DNA of 64,000 nucleotides from an uncultured Pelagibacteraceae bacterium (GTDB lineage: Bacteria; Pseudomonadota; Alphaproteobacteria; Pelagibacterales; Pelagibacteraceae), in the NCBI GenBank assembly GCA_902535625.1, contig CACAUA010000002.1:1-64000 (forward strand), read 5' to 3'. Below the pieces are notes generated by a model, which was given only the letters and a program-made list of their open reading frames with translations, ran no database searches and was not told the DNA's origin. A program made the translations under genes and the position numbers. Shown piece by piece: positions 21,826-32,112 of the stretch (positions are counted from its first letter, which is position 1; each line of letters starts with the position of its first letter).

Positions 21826-22891
21826 CTATAATTTCTATAATCTTATTATTTATATTATTCCAAGTATTTTTTTTAGTAATTTCCGCAAGATTTTTGAATT
21901 TTTCGTTGTAATTTTGATAATCATTAAATATTTCAAATATCATTTTTGAAAATTTTTTAAATTCAAATTCTTTTTGATTTATTAACCAACAACAATTTTT
22001 TTTATAGTAAAATTCTGAATTATAGAATTGGTGATTGTCTCTTGCAGACGGGAGAGGTATTGAAATAAACGGTATATTTAAGAATGAAAGTTCACTTAAT
22101 GTGCTTGCGCCACCTCTAGTAATTGCTAGATCTATACCATTGTAGAGTTCATTACTATCATTGGTAAATTCAATAAATTTGTAGTTTATATTTGATTTGT
22201 CATATTTATCTTTTATTGAAGATAAATTATTTTTATTTGATATTTGTTGTATAACTTCGAAATTTCGTTTTTTTGAAATTTCGATAATTAATTCAGTAAT
22301 ATTTTCATCAAAAAACGATGCACCCTGACTGCCACCAATGATAAGAATTTTTTTTATTTTCTTTTCTAAATTAATTGTATTTTTTTCTAAGTTATATATT
22401 TCTTTTTTTAAAATAGGTTTGACTATAACTTTTTTAGAATTATATTTTATTGGGAAGTTTCTTAAATTTTCATCGTAACAAATTATTTTTGTTGAAAATT
22501 TCAAAGCAAAACGGTTAGATCTACCTAAAACACTATTAGGTTCAAATAAGAAAACTTTTTTTTGTAATATAAATGCGGCTATGCAAAATGGAAATGTCAT
22601 GTATCCACCAGTACTAAGCACGATATTTGTCTTATTATTTTTTAAAAATCTAATAGATTGAAAAATGTTTATAAAATATTTAAAAATATTTATTGGAAGT
22701 AAATAAGGTTTTAAAAATAAATTAGGTACATCTATTAATTCATATTTAAATTTTTCAGAATTTATATATTTACTTCCTCTCAAATCAGATACCATTTTTA
22801 CAGAAAATTTGTTTTTCAAATGTTCAAACAAAGAGGTAGATGGTACTACGTGGCCACCAGAACCACCTGTTATTATAAGTATATTTTTCAT
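21815..22891 (-). CDS. murG: Undecaprenyl-PP-MurNAc-pentapeptide GlcNAc transferase
   Basis: A GT28 glycosyltransferase at the inner face of the membrane that turns lipid I into lipid II. The 358 residues show GGSGGHVVP at the N-terminus, a mid loop GGSQGASFFD, and TRGGASTLSELSF for the donor site, in the usual order. It is two bases after ftsW and overlaps murC. Confidence 0.95.
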   Translation of the reverse strand: MKNILIITGGSGGHVVPSTSLFEHLKNKFSVKMVSDLRGSKYINSEKFKYELIDVPNLFLKPYLLPINIFKYFINIFQSIRFLKNNKTNIVLSTGGYMTFPFCIAAFILQKKVFLFEPNSVLGRSNRFALKFSTKIICYDENLRNFPIKYNSKKVIVKPILKKEIYNLEKNTINLEKKIKKILIIGGSQGASFFDENITELIIEISKKRNFEVIQQISNKNNLSSIKDKYDKSNINYKFIEFTNDSNELYNGIDLAITRGGASTLSELSFLNIPFISIPLPSARDNHQFYNSEFYYKKNCCWLINQKEFEFKKFSKMIFEIFNDYQNYNEKFKNLAEITKKNTWNNINNKIIEIIDEN

Positions 22892-22892
22892 A

Positions 22893-24002
22893 CTAATTTA
22901 ATTTTCTCTTGGTCAAATTTAATATTATTCCAGTTAAAATTGATGTTCCAACTATTGAAGAACCACCATAACTAATAAATGGCATAGTCATACCTGTAGT
23001 GGGAAGCATTCTTATATTTACACCAATATGAATAAAAGTTTGTAATAGTATTATTGAAATACTTCCAACTAATATAAGTTTAAAATTATTATTTTTTGTA
23101 AAATTTATTTTTTTTAAAACTCTATAAGATAAGACTAAATAAAGTAATATTATACCCAATAAGATAATTACTCCAAATTCTTCTGCAATTACAGAAATTA
23201 TATAATCTGTATGTGCTTCTGGTATTCTTGAATTTAAAGTTCCTTCACCTATTCCTTTTCCAAAAAAACTTCCGCTGGATATTGCATCGCTTGCTTTATC
23301 AGCCTGGTAATTATTACCGCTAGAAACGTCTAAAAATGACATTAATCTTATTCTTATGTATTCAAATTTTGGTACCAAAAAGATTAAAAATAGAGTTAAT
23401 GAACTTACAGCTAATAATGACATTGCAAAAAGTAATAAATTTATTCCTGAGACAAAAATAATAACAAGCCAAGCTGAGATTATTAATAATGTTTGTCCTA
23501 AGTCTGGTTGAGATAAGAGTAAAATTATAATTGGCACTAAAATGACTGAACTCAAGAGATATTTTATATAAAGGTTTTTTTTTTCTAATGAAATTATTAG
23601 TGAAATAACAATAACAAAAAAAGGTTTTAAAGTTTCAATAGGTTGAAACCTAGGTAATGTGCCAATATCCAGCCATCTCTTTGAACCTTTGACCTCTACT
23701 CCTATTAAGGGAACTAAGAATAAACTTATAAATGTGATAACAAATAAAACGACTGATAACCTAATTAAAATTTTTTGATCTAGTAGAGATAAAAATAAAA
23801 TTAAAAATATTCCTATTAATACAAAAATTAAATGTTTTAAAAAAAAATAGTAAGAATTTGTGTTTAATTTATCAGATGCAATTATTGAAGTTGAAACTAA
23901 AGAAAAGAACAATCCCAGTGAAAATAATAGACTTATTATCAAAAAAATTGTTTTATCGATGTTTTTCCACCAATCATAAAATGTATCAAAATATTTATTC
24001 AT
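22893..24002 (-). CDS. ftsW: Septal peptidoglycan glycosyltransferase FtsW (SEDS)
   Basis: A polytopic inner-membrane polymerase of lipid II that works with FtsI. The 369 residues contain about ten hydrophobic helices. The periplasmic loop holds GNNYQADKASDAI and SGSFFGKGIGEG; the C-terminal signature TTGMTMPFISYGGSS is typical of SEDS proteins. FtsW rather than RodA is chosen from its place between murD and murG. It overlaps murD by 4 bases. Confidence 0.95.
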   Translation of the reverse strand: MNKYFDTFYDWWKNIDKTIFLIISLLFSLGLFFSLVSTSIIASDKLNTNSYYFFLKHLIFVLIGIFLILFLSLLDQKILIRLSVVLFVITFISLFLVPLIGVEVKGSKRWLDIGTLPRFQPIETLKPFFVIVISLIISLEKKNLYIKYLLSSVILVPIIILLLSQPDLGQTLLIISAWLVIIFVSGINLLLFAMSLLAVSSLTLFLIFLVPKFEYIRIRLMSFLDVSSGNNYQADKASDAISSGSFFGKGIGEGTLNSRIPEAHTDYIISVIAEEFGVIILLGIILLYLVLSYRVLKKINFTKNNNFKLILVGSISIILLQTFIHIGVNIRMLPTTGMTMPFISYGGSSIVGTSILTGIILNLTKRKLN

Positions 24003-25288
24003 TCAATTGGTAAATATCTTTTAATTAACATATTGAATTGTCTACCTCTTTCCTCAAAATTTTTGTATTGATCAAATGATGCAGCCGATGGGCTAAATAA
24101 AACTGTAACTTTTGTTCTTATATCCTTAAGGTTTGGAATTAATTTAAGAGTATTTCTCAGATCTTTTGATAGATTAACTTTAATTTTATTTTTAAATAGT
24201 TTGAGAAAAACTTGTCTATCTTTTCCGTAAATATATGCTTCTAAATTTTTAAAATACTTTTTATTTAAATTAAATTTATCACCCTTTTTAAATAATCCAC
24301 CCAAGATCCAAAAAATTTTTTCATTAGATTCTAAAAATGGAACAGTAGAAGATAATGTTGTTGACTTAGAGTCGTTTATTATTTTTAAATATTTTGATTG
24401 ATGGATCACTTCCTGTCTAAATTTCAAAGGTTTAAATTTATTAATAGTTTTTATTACAGTTTTTAAATTAAGTTTCATATGTTTCGATAGCTCAAATAAA
24501 AAATTTAAATTTTGAAAATTTGTTGAATTTTTAAAATTATCATTACTTAATTTATTTTTTAAATATGCATGCTTATTTTTACTTACATATATTATTTTAG
24601 ATTTTATATTTTTAGTTCTTAATAAGTCTTTCAATAAATTAGTGTTTGTTATTATTGCTACATCATTTTCGTTTTGTCTTATTACACATTTTAATTTTGA
24701 TAATACATAATTTTTCATTGTATTATGTCTTTCTAAATGATCTGGGGAAATATTAATGATTATAGAAAACTTTGATTTGAAATATTTACTATAAGCCAGC
24801 TGATAAGAAGAAGCCTCAATAACAAAGATAGTATTTCTGGTAACTCTTTTTTCATCTAAAATAGGATTTCCAATATTTCCAGTTAACCTGGTATCATAAT
24901 TGTGATTCTTTAAAATATCATAAAGCAACTTACTTGTAGTTGACTTTCCGTTCGTACCAGTAATCGTAATTGTCAAAACCTCAGGATTAAATTTATAAAA
25001 AATATCAAAATCAGTAATAACTTTTTTTTGGTGCTTTTTTAAATAATTTGATAACTGGCATCTATTTATATTAATACCGGGACTTATAACTATATAATCA
25101 AAATTATTATTTAATAATTTTGATTTAGAAATAAAAAATTTTTTATATTTATTTTTAATTTTTTTCTTGTCATCATCGAAAATAAAACACCTATTTTTCT
25201 TTTTTAAATATTTTAATGATGAAATTCCAGATTTTCCAAAACCATAAATTAAAAAACTTTTACTTAACGTTTCATTTTTTAATTTCAT
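23999..25288 (-). CDS. murD: UDP-N-acetylmuramoylalanine--D-glutamate ligase
   Basis: Adds D-Glu to the stem peptide. I start it at ATG 25288, which forms a one-base TAATG junction with the mraY stop, instead of an in-frame ATG at 25345 that would put 58 bases inside mraY. This gives 429 residues, close to family length. Motifs: the N-terminal nucleotide fold (FLIYGFGKSGISS), the ATP loop TGTNGKST at 110-117, the central segment NISPDHLERH, and the DSKSTT C-terminal motif. Confidence 0.93.
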   Translation of the reverse strand: MKLKNETLSKSFLIYGFGKSGISSLKYLKKKNRCFIFDDDKKKIKNKYKKFFISKSKLLNNNFDYIVISPGININRCQLSNYLKKHQKKVITDFDIFYKFNPEVLTITITGTNGKSTTSKLLYDILKNHNYDTRLTGNIGNPILDEKRVTRNTIFVIEASSYQLAYSKYFKSKFSIIINISPDHLERHNTMKNYVLSKLKCVIRQNENDVAIITNTNLLKDLLRTKNIKSKIIYVSKNKHAYLKNKLSNDNFKNSTNFQNLNFLFELSKHMKLNLKTVIKTINKFKPLKFRQEVIHQSKYLKIINDSKSTTLSSTVPFLESNEKIFWILGGLFKKGDKFNLNKKYFKNLEAYIYGKDRQVFLKLFKNKIKVNLSKDLRNTLKLIPNLKDIRTKVTVLFSPSAASFDQYKNFEERGRQFNMLIKRYLPIE

Positions 25289-26373
25289 TATCTGAGTTTC
25301 AAAGTTGCTAATCCAATCATTGCTAGAATAATAGAAATTATCCAAAATCTAATTACAACCGTTGACTCAGGCCATCCTTTTTTTTCAAAATGATGGTGTA
25401 TTGGAGCCATTTTAAATATTCTTTTACCTGTTAATTTATATGAAATAACTTGAACTATTACAGAAACAGCTTCTAAAACAAACAATCCACCTGTTATTGC
25501 TAACACAATTTCGTGCTTAGTTATTATACCAACCGCTCCTAGTGAACCACCTAATGATAAAGATCCAGTGTCTCCCATAAATATTTTTGCCGGTGGTGCA
25601 TTAAACCATAAAAAACCTAAACAAGCTCCGATTATTGATCCACAAAAAATCGAAGCTTCTCCTACACCCTCTATATATGCTATCTGAAGATAATCAGAAA
25701 AAATTATGTTACCAGAGACGTAACTAATAAATGCAAAACAAGCAGCAACTAACATAACAGGAACTGTTGCTAAGCCATCTAAACCATCTGTTAAATTAAC
25801 TGCATTTGAAGCTCCAACTAATATGAACATATAAAAAGGTATAAAAAACCAGCCAAGATTAATTACTAAGTTTTTGAAAAAAGGAAAATATAGATTGTTC
25901 ATTTGATCAGAATTACTTGTGATATAAAGTATAAATATACCAATCAAAGCTAAAATAATTTGTAGAGAGAACTTTAGTTTAGAAGAAATTCCATTCGAAC
26001 TTTTTAACTTTATTTTTTTATAATCATCATAAGCTCCTAATAATCCAAAAGAAGCTGCAATAAATATTAAAAACCAATTGTATGGATTTGATAAGTCACC
26101 CCATAGCAATACTCCTGAAAAAACACCTAGTAATATTATTAGTCCTCCCATTGTAGGTGTTCCAATTTTTCTAATTATATGATCGCTAGGTCCATCTTCT
26201 CTGATTGGGTTATGAATCTGTTTTGAAGAAAAAAAATTAATTAATGGGTTTCCAACTAAAAAAACAACTATCATAGCTGTAAACATAGAAAGACCGGTTC
26301 TTACTGTTAAATATTTAAAAACATTCAAAAAACTAAATTGATCTACTAGAATTGAAAAAAGTTCAAACAACAT
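25288..26373 (-). CDS. mraY: Phospho-N-acetylmuramoyl-pentapeptide transferase
   Basis: Transfers phospho-MurNAc-pentapeptide to undecaprenyl phosphate, giving lipid I. The 361 residues span about ten membrane helices. Catalytic signatures: the GTPTMGGL loop near the N-terminus, NAVNLTDGLDGLA, FMGDTGSLSLGG, and the APIHHHFE loop that is unique to MraY within its superfamily. Its ATG overlaps the murE-murF stop by one base. Confidence 0.97.
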   Translation of the reverse strand: MLFELFSILVDQFSFLNVFKYLTVRTGLSMFTAMIVVFLVGNPLINFFSSKQIHNPIREDGPSDHIIRKIGTPTMGGLIILLGVFSGVLLWGDLSNPYNWFLIFIAASFGLLGAYDDYKKIKLKSSNGISSKLKFSLQIILALIGIFILYITSNSDQMNNLYFPFFKNLVINLGWFFIPFYMFILVGASNAVNLTDGLDGLATVPVMLVAACFAFISYVSGNIIFSDYLQIAYIEGVGEASIFCGSIIGACLGFLWFNAPPAKIFMGDTGSLSLGGSLGAVGIITKHEIVLAITGGLFVLEAVSVIVQVISYKLTGKRIFKMAPIHHHFEKKGWPESTVVIRFWIISIILAMIGLATLKLR

Positions 26374-29201
26374 TAAAATTTTGATCCAATTTGTTTGGTT
26401 ATTTGATTAAGTCCTGTAGAATTTGAGCCCTTTATCATTAAAAAATCACCATTATTTAAATCATTTTTTATTATATTAAGAATTTCACTAGTTGATTTAA
26501 GTATTTTTCCTCTTTTTTGTGTTCTAATTTTGTTAAATGTTTCTGTGATATAATTCCCATAAACAAACAACTTTTTGAACTTTGCCTTGTTGATATCTTT
26601 TGCAGCTTCAATATGAAGTTTTTTTGAAAATTTTCCTAATTCTAACATGTCACCTAATAGCATAAATTTTTTATTTGGATTTACTTTTAAATTATCAAAT
26701 TTCTTAATTGAGAAATTCAGAGATAATGGATTTGAGTTATAACTTTCATCTATTATGTTAACTTTTTTAGAGCCGACAGTGAATTTTTTTATATTTCCTC
26801 TACCACTTGGTATTTTATAATTAGAAAAAAAGTTACTTTTTATTTTATCAATGATATTTAAACTTTTACAAACTGCTATAGAAGCCAATATATTATCCAA
26901 ATAAGGTAATAAGTTATTATTAATCTTAAAATTAAAAGTTTTAGAAGCTACGTCAATATAAATGATATAAGATTTCGTAGATTTTTTTAATTTAGATAAT
27001 CTAATATTAGAATTTTTATGTTTACCGAAAGAAATGATATTTAAATTATTTTTATTTGCTAAATTTGAAAAAAAATCAAAAAATTTATCATCTTTATTCA
27101 ATACAATTGTACCATTTTTTTTTATATTGAAAATAATTTCTGATTTGGCTTTAGCTATATCCAATAAAGATTTAAAATTTTTTGCGTGCGCATAACTAAT
27201 ATTTGTAATAACTCCAACGTCTGGTTTAATTATTTTTGATAAATAATCTATTTCTCCCTTTTTATCCATTCCAATTTCAAATATTCCATAAGTCGTATCC
27301 TTATTTAAATTTATTAAAGAAATCGGTAAACCGAATTTATTATTGAATGAATTTTTTGAAAATGTTGTGGAATAATTTTTTTGAAGACATTGTCCTAACA
27401 ATTCTTTCAGCGATGTTTTGCCTGAAGATCCTGTAATTGCAACTTGAGATGCATTAGAAGAAATTCTTAACATTTGTGAAAATTTAATTAATAATCCTAG
27501 AGTACTTTTAACATTAATCTTTTTTTTAGTATCATTTTTGTTATTTTGAAGTATTGCTAATTTTGCTCCATTTTTTAGAGCTTCGTCTGCAAAATCATTT
27601 CCATTAAAAGATTTTCCCTTAATTCCAAGGAAAATTTTACCTTTATTTTGTTCTTTCGAATTAGTGCTAATTTTTAAATTTTTTATTCTATCTAATTTTT
27701 TGTTATTTATAATTTCTTTAAGTATATTTAATTTCCAATCATTTGATAAAAATTTATTTTTTAAAATTATTGATTTTTTTATATTATCTTTGTCAGAAAA
27801 TTTATTTTTCTTAATATATTCTTGAGTGTTTTCATGTCCCTTTCCAGCAATAATTAAAACCTCATCAGACTTACTATTTAAAATTGCTTTTTTTATAGCT
27901 AATTTTCTTGATGGTATTTCAATCATTTTTGATGGTAAAATTGATTTCTTAATACTTGCTCTAATATTTTCTGGATTTTCACTTCTAGGATTGTCGTCTG
28001 TAAGATAAATATAATTACATAGTTTGTTAGCAATTTTGCCCATTATTGGTCTTTTTTCTTTATCTCTTTCACCGCCACATCCAAATACAATATTAATTTT
28101 TCTTAAACCAAATTGTTCTTTAATATTTTTTATACTAGTTTTAAGAGCCTCTGGAGTATGAGCATAGTCTAGGATAAAAATTGAATTATCTTTGGATGTT
28201 CCGATTATCTCGAGCCTTCCTTTTGCTGGTTTAATATACTTAAGTTTTTTAACAATATCATCAATTTTTAGATTACTTTTAATTGCTGCTGCAATAGCCA
28301 TCATCAAATTTTTAATTTGTATTTTTCCAATTAGGCTTGTTTTAAATTGGTATTCCTTATTTTGAAAAGTAAACTTTATATGTTGGTAGTTGTTTAAAAT
28401 TTTAATTGAATTAATTTTTAAATGACTATCTGATGTACCAATGTTTAATAAATTTAATTTTTTTCTTTTGGCTATTTTTTTAAAGATTTGTGAGTATTTT
28501 AAATCATTGTCAAATATCAAATTTCCGTCTTTCTTTGTCAACTCATTAAATAAAATTAATTTTGAATTAAAATAATTTTTATAATTTTTGTGATAATCTA
28601 AATGATCTCTGCTTAAATTAGTGAATATAGATGTGCTAAAGTTAATTCCATGTAATCTTTTTTGATGAAGGCCATGACTTGATGCTTCTAAAATTACATT
28701 TTCAATTTTTTTATTCTTTAAATTTGCAAGTATTTTATTAATTGTAATAGCATCAACAGTTGTATTATTAAGTTTTAAGCTAACACCATTCGATTTGACG
28801 CCTAAAGTTCCAATTGAGGCTACTCTTTTTTTATTAAGTTTTAGTATCTGGTAATAAAAATTGACTATAGATGACTTACCGTTTGTACCAGTTACAGCAA
28901 TTATATTATTTGGTTTTTTATTATAATATTTATTTGCGAAATTTGATAAGGCTAATCTAGGATCGCTTACTTTTATATATAATACACCTTTATTGACTCC
29001 AGTTTTAAATTTATTTGATATAATTATTCGAGCTCCTCTTATAATGGCATCATTTATAAAATTATTTCCATTAAATTTACTACCCTGTATTGCAAAAAAT
29101 ATATAATTTTTTTTTATTTTTTTTGAATTAAATTCAAATCCATTAAAACTTTTATTATTAAAGTCTTTTTTAAGATTTTTAAAAAAGCTTTTTAATATCA
29201 T
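26373..29201 (-). CDS. murE/murF: Fused MurE-MurF: meso-DAP-adding and D-Ala-D-Ala-adding ligase
   Basis: One open frame of 942 residues holds two complete Mur ligases. Residues 1 to about 480 are MurE: ATP loop TGTNGKS (104-110), NLSRDHLDYH (about 195-204), DYAHTP, and DDNPR at 402-406, the motif that selects meso-diaminopimelate over lysine. Residues from about 488 to 942 are MurF: substrate loop (KGKIFLGIKGKSFNGNDF), ATP loop TGSSGKTS (590-597), NISYAHAKNF, and a C-terminal DESYNSNP. I see no stop codon or internal start at the joint. Both domains keep their key motifs, so both are probably active. The fusion replaces the separate neighbouring genes of most alphaproteobacteria. It lies 11 bases after ftsI. 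Confidence 0.95.
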   Translation of the reverse strand: MILKSFFKNLKKDFNNKSFNGFEFNSKKIKKNYIFFAIQGSKFNGNNFINDAIIRGARIIISNKFKTGVNKGVLYIKVSDPRLALSNFANKYYNKKPNNIIAVTGTNGKSSIVNFYYQILKLNKKRVASIGTLGVKSNGVSLKLNNTTVDAITINKILANLKNKKIENVILEASSHGLHQKRLHGINFSTSIFTNLSRDHLDYHKNYKNYFNSKLILFNELTKKDGNLIFDNDLKYSQIFKKIAKRKKLNLLNIGTSDSHLKINSIKILNNYQHIKFTFQNKEYQFKTSLIGKIQIKNLMMAIAAAIKSNLKIDDIVKKLKYIKPAKGRLEIIGTSKDNSIFILDYAHTPEALKTSIKNIKEQFGLRKINIVFGCGGERDKEKRPIMGKIANKLCNYIYLTDDNPRSENPENIRASIKKSILPSKMIEIPSRKLAIKKAILNSKSDEVLIIAGKGHENTQEYIKKNKFSDKDNIKKSIILKNKFLSNDWKLNILKEIINNKKLDRIKNLKISTNSKEQNKGKIFLGIKGKSFNGNDFADEALKNGAKLAILQNNKNDTKKKINVKSTLGLLIKFSQMLRISSNASQVAITGSSGKTSLKELLGQCLQKNYSTTFSKNSFNNKFGLPISLINLNKDTTYGIFEIGMDKKGEIDYLSKIIKPDVGVITNISYAHAKNFKSLLDIAKAKSEIIFNIKKNGTIVLNKDDKFFDFFSNLANKNNLNIISFGKHKNSNIRLSKLKKSTKSYIIYIDVASKTFNFKINNNLLPYLDNILASIAVCKSLNIIDKIKSNFFSNYKIPSGRGNIKKFTVGSKKVNIIDESYNSNPLSLNFSIKKFDNLKVNPNKKFMLLGDMLELGKFSKKLHIEAAKDINKAKFKKLFVYGNYITETFNKIRTQKRGKILKSTSEILNIIKNDLNNGDFLMIKGSNSTGLNQITKQIGSKF

Positions 29202-29212
29202 TATGAAATTTC

Positions 29213-30844
29213 TTAATATTTTATGGCTAAAATAGGCCCGATTTTTTCAATTATATTTTTGGCAACCTCGACAGAAGTCCAGCCAGCAGTATTAAAAGGT
29301 GTACCTATTATCTTCCTTTTTTTGCCATCATTATATTCATAAATATAAGTTTCACTCAATTTTGGCTCATCTAACAAAACAATTAAAACATATTTTGGAG
29401 AAGAAATTGGAAAAATTGAAGCAAAAGTATTTATTTTTTTTTTTGAATATTTACCTTTTATAGATTTTTGAGCTGTTCCTGTTTTACCAGCAATTTCATA
29501 ACCAGCAATATTTGCTAAATTAGCTGTGCCCTGTTCGGATGTTACAATTTTTCTCAATATTTCATTAATTTTATTCGAATTTTCTTGTGTTATTATTTGT
29601 TCACCTTTTTTTAAATTTTTCTCTTTTTTAATTAAAGTTGGTTCTATTTTATATCCACCATTTGCAATTATTGCATAGGCTTTTGCAAGTTGAAGTGGTG
29701 TGGTTGTTATACCATGACCATATGCTGATGTAGCTAATTTACATTTTCCCCATTTAAATGGAATTGGATTTCCAACTTCCTCTATATCAAATTGTATTTT
29801 ATTTAATAAATCTAAATTTTCTAGAAAATCTTTAAAATTTTCTAAACCGACTTTCTGAGCAATTTTGATTGAACCAATATTTCCAGATCTAATTAATATT
29901 TCTTCAGCAGTAAGACTTGATGGAATATCCATATCATATTCAGAGATTGACCTTCCAGCACATTTTATTTTTTTTGGTAAATTTTCAAAAAGGGTATCTT
30001 CTTGGATAACATTTTGTTGAAGTCCAGCAGCCAATGTAAATGTTTTAAAAACTGATCCAAGTTCATAAACACCTTTTGTGGATCTGTTTATAAATTTTTT
30101 ATCAGAAATATCTTCTCTTTTATTTAAATCAAAATCTGGTATAGAAACCATTGATATAATCTCTCCGCTGTTAACGTTCATTAAAATAGCTGTACTTCCA
30201 TAACTATTAAAAATTTCTTGAAATTTTATCAATTCCTCTCTTATCAAATATTGTATTTCGGTATCTAAAGAAAGCTTTAATGGCTTGTTTGAAGTTGTTA
30301 ATTCATAGTCAAAAGATTTTTCTATACCAGACACACCATTGTTATCTGTATCAATCTGTCCCAATATATGACTGAAAAGATTACCGTTAGGATAAACACG
30401 AGCAATGTTTTCTTCTTCTTTGAACGATTTTTCTCCCAGTAATTTTATTTTTTCAAGTTTTGCTGGAGATATTTTCTTTTTGACATAAAAAAATTTTTTT
30501 CCATTGATTTCCTTTTCAAAATTTTTACCAGGAAATATTAATTTTAAAGAAATTAATAATTTTTCTTTGTTAATTAGCTGATTTGGGTTTATACCCAAAT
30601 TAGTTACACGCACAGTTTTAGCAATAATATTTCCATTTCTATCCATGATAGATGCTCTATATTTCTCTTTTTCTTTTACAGTTTGAGTTTGGTTTGTTTT
30701 TTTAAATCCTAAATAGATAGTTTTGGACGAAAAAATTATAGTAATTATAAAAAAAATGAAAAAAATGAATGATATGCGTTCAAAAGATATTTTTAAATTT
30801 GTTCTATTTACTTCAAAATTAAAATTTTCGTCAATATTATTCAT
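29213..30844 (-). CDS. ftsI: Septal peptidoglycan transpeptidase FtsI (PBP3)
   Basis: A class B penicillin-binding protein of 543 residues. It has one N-terminal membrane helix (about 24-40), a pedestal domain, and a transpeptidase domain with the three active-site motifs: SVFK (Ser264 nucleophile), SGN (320-322) and KTGT (454-457). It makes cross-links at the septum with FtsW. It overlaps ftsL by 8 bases. Confidence 0.96.
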   Translation of the reverse strand: MNNIDENFNFEVNRTNLKISFERISFIFFIFFIITIIFSSKTIYLGFKKTNQTQTVKEKEKYRASIMDRNGNIIAKTVRVTNLGINPNQLINKEKLLISLKLIFPGKNFEKEINGKKFFYVKKKISPAKLEKIKLLGEKSFKEEENIARVYPNGNLFSHILGQIDTDNNGVSGIEKSFDYELTTSNKPLKLSLDTEIQYLIREELIKFQEIFNSYGSTAILMNVNSGEIISMVSIPDFDLNKREDISDKKFINRSTKGVYELGSVFKTFTLAAGLQQNVIQEDTLFENLPKKIKCAGRSISEYDMDIPSSLTAEEILIRSGNIGSIKIAQKVGLENFKDFLENLDLLNKIQFDIEEVGNPIPFKWGKCKLATSAYGHGITTTPLQLAKAYAIIANGGYKIEPTLIKKEKNLKKGEQIITQENSNKINEILRKIVTSEQGTANLANIAGYEIAGKTGTAQKSIKGKYSKKKINTFASIFPISSPKYVLIVLLDEPKLSETYIYEYNDGKKRKIIGTPFNTAGWTSVEVAKNIIEKIGPILAIKY

Positions 30845-31109
30845 TATTAAATTTAAGAATTTTTAAATCTGTAATTTTTTTTTTTTTTAATTCTTTATCA
30901 AAATATATTCTGGAATATTCCATTAACTTATTTGGCGATGTAAGATAGTTGAAATCAAATAAAACTAACTCATAAATATCATTGAGAGCTCTGATGTCTT
31001 CTTGAATTTCAAAAATTTGTTTATCAAGTTTTTTTGTCGAATTTTTTGTAAAAGCAGTTGAAATTATAAGAATAATAATTGGTATAAATAAAAGAATTTT
31101 TTTATGCAT
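30837..31109 (-). CDS. ftsL: FtsL-like divisome protein
   Basis: A 90-residue bitopic protein with a membrane helix at about 4-21 and a heptad-like, probably coiled-coil periplasmic part (KKLDKQIFEIQEDIRALNDIYELV). There is little sequence conservation. The call rests on topology, size and the standard position between rsmH and ftsI, each overlapped by 8 bases. The segment PNKLMEYSRIYF resembles the end of FtsL/FtsB-type proteins. Confidence 0.8.
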   Translation of the reverse strand: MHKKILLFIPIIILIISTAFTKNSTKKLDKQIFEIQEDIRALNDIYELVLFDFNYLTSPNKLMEYSRIYFDKELKKKKITDLKILKFNNE

Positions 31110-32094
31110 TAAAGTTCAAATTTTCTATATCTATTAAATAATTAAAATTACTAATAAATTTTTTAAAGTTACATCCGTTCTCTAATTTATATGCAAATCT
31201 AAGTTTTGCTGACCTTGAGGGAGGGTTAATATTAATTTCACTGGATGATGGGATTATTGGTTTTTTTTTTGTTAAATTAAAATACTTTTTAGTTGAAATA
31301 CTTTTCGGTAAATATCTAGAAGAATTTTTTACTTCTGAGTATTCTTTAAAAAAAAACTTTACTATTTTATCTTCGATAGAATGAAAAGTAACAACTGCTA
31401 TTACTCCACCAACTGGCAAAATATTATAGGCTTTTATTAAACTATATATCAGCTCGGTTATCTCTTTATTTACGAAAATTCTAAGAGCTTGAAAAACTTT
31501 AGTGGATTTATTTTTTCCACTTTTCTTTTTTTTTACACCTTCAATGATTTCTACTAAATTTTCAGTTTTAATTTTTTTATTTTTTCTTAATTGTACTATT
31601 TTTTTTGATATTGGTTTTGCATATTTTTCATCTCCAAAATACTTGAAAATTTTAAAAAGATTTTGTTGGCTCATTTTTGATATTACATCATCACAAGAAA
31701 AATCATTTAATCCCATTCTCATGTCTAGTTTGCCTTTGCTATTAAAAGATATGCCTCTATTTAAATCAGAAATCTGATTCAATGAATATCCCAGATCAAA
31801 AATAACTGCTTTAATATTATCTTCCTTTATTTGATCAATATCTGAAAATTTTTTGTTATAAAATTTAAATCTTTTTTTATACTTTGTGAGGAATTGATTA
31901 GCTATACTATTGACAGAATTATCTCTATCTAGTGCTATTATATTATTTAAGTTATTCTCTAATATCTTTTTTGAGTAACCACCTGCACCAAATGTGCAAT
32001 CGATAAATGTGCCACCATAAAGAGGGGAAATAATACTAACTAATTCGTTTAGTAATACTGGAAAATGTTTTTCCAGATTTATGGTGGCATTCAT
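31102..32094 (-). CDS. rsmH: 16S rRNA (cytosine-1402-N4)-methyltransferase
   Basis: A SAM-dependent enzyme that methylates C1402 of 16S rRNA in the decoding centre. The 330 residues begin with HFPVLLNELV and the SAM-binding loop CTFGAGGYS. There follow DLGYSLNQI, the inserted helical domain, ALRIFVNKEI, and TFHSIEDKIVKFFF, all RsmH signatures. The C-terminus has NPPSRSAKLR. It lies 18 bases after ftsZ, which has been inserted between mraZ and this gene. Confidence 0.96.
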   Translation of the reverse strand: MNATINLEKHFPVLLNELVSIISPLYGGTFIDCTFGAGGYSKKILENNLNNIIALDRDNSVNSIANQFLTKYKKRFKFYNKKFSDIDQIKEDNIKAVIFDLGYSLNQISDLNRGISFNSKGKLDMRMGLNDFSCDDVISKMSQQNLFKIFKYFGDEKYAKPISKKIVQLRKNKKIKTENLVEIIEGVKKKKSGKNKSTKVFQALRIFVNKEITELIYSLIKAYNILPVGGVIAVVTFHSIEDKIVKFFFKEYSEVKNSSRYLPKSISTKKYFNLTKKKPIIPSSSEININPPSRSAKLRFAYKLENGCNFKKFISNFNYLIDIENLNFNA

Positions 32095-32112
32095 TTATTT
32101 TTTTGAAGACCA

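Noticed and set aside
25289-25345. A longer murD starting at ATG 25345
   Set aside because: It would overlap mraY by 58 bases and adds residues without Mur similarity. The ATG at 25288 makes the same TAATG junction seen at other genes here.
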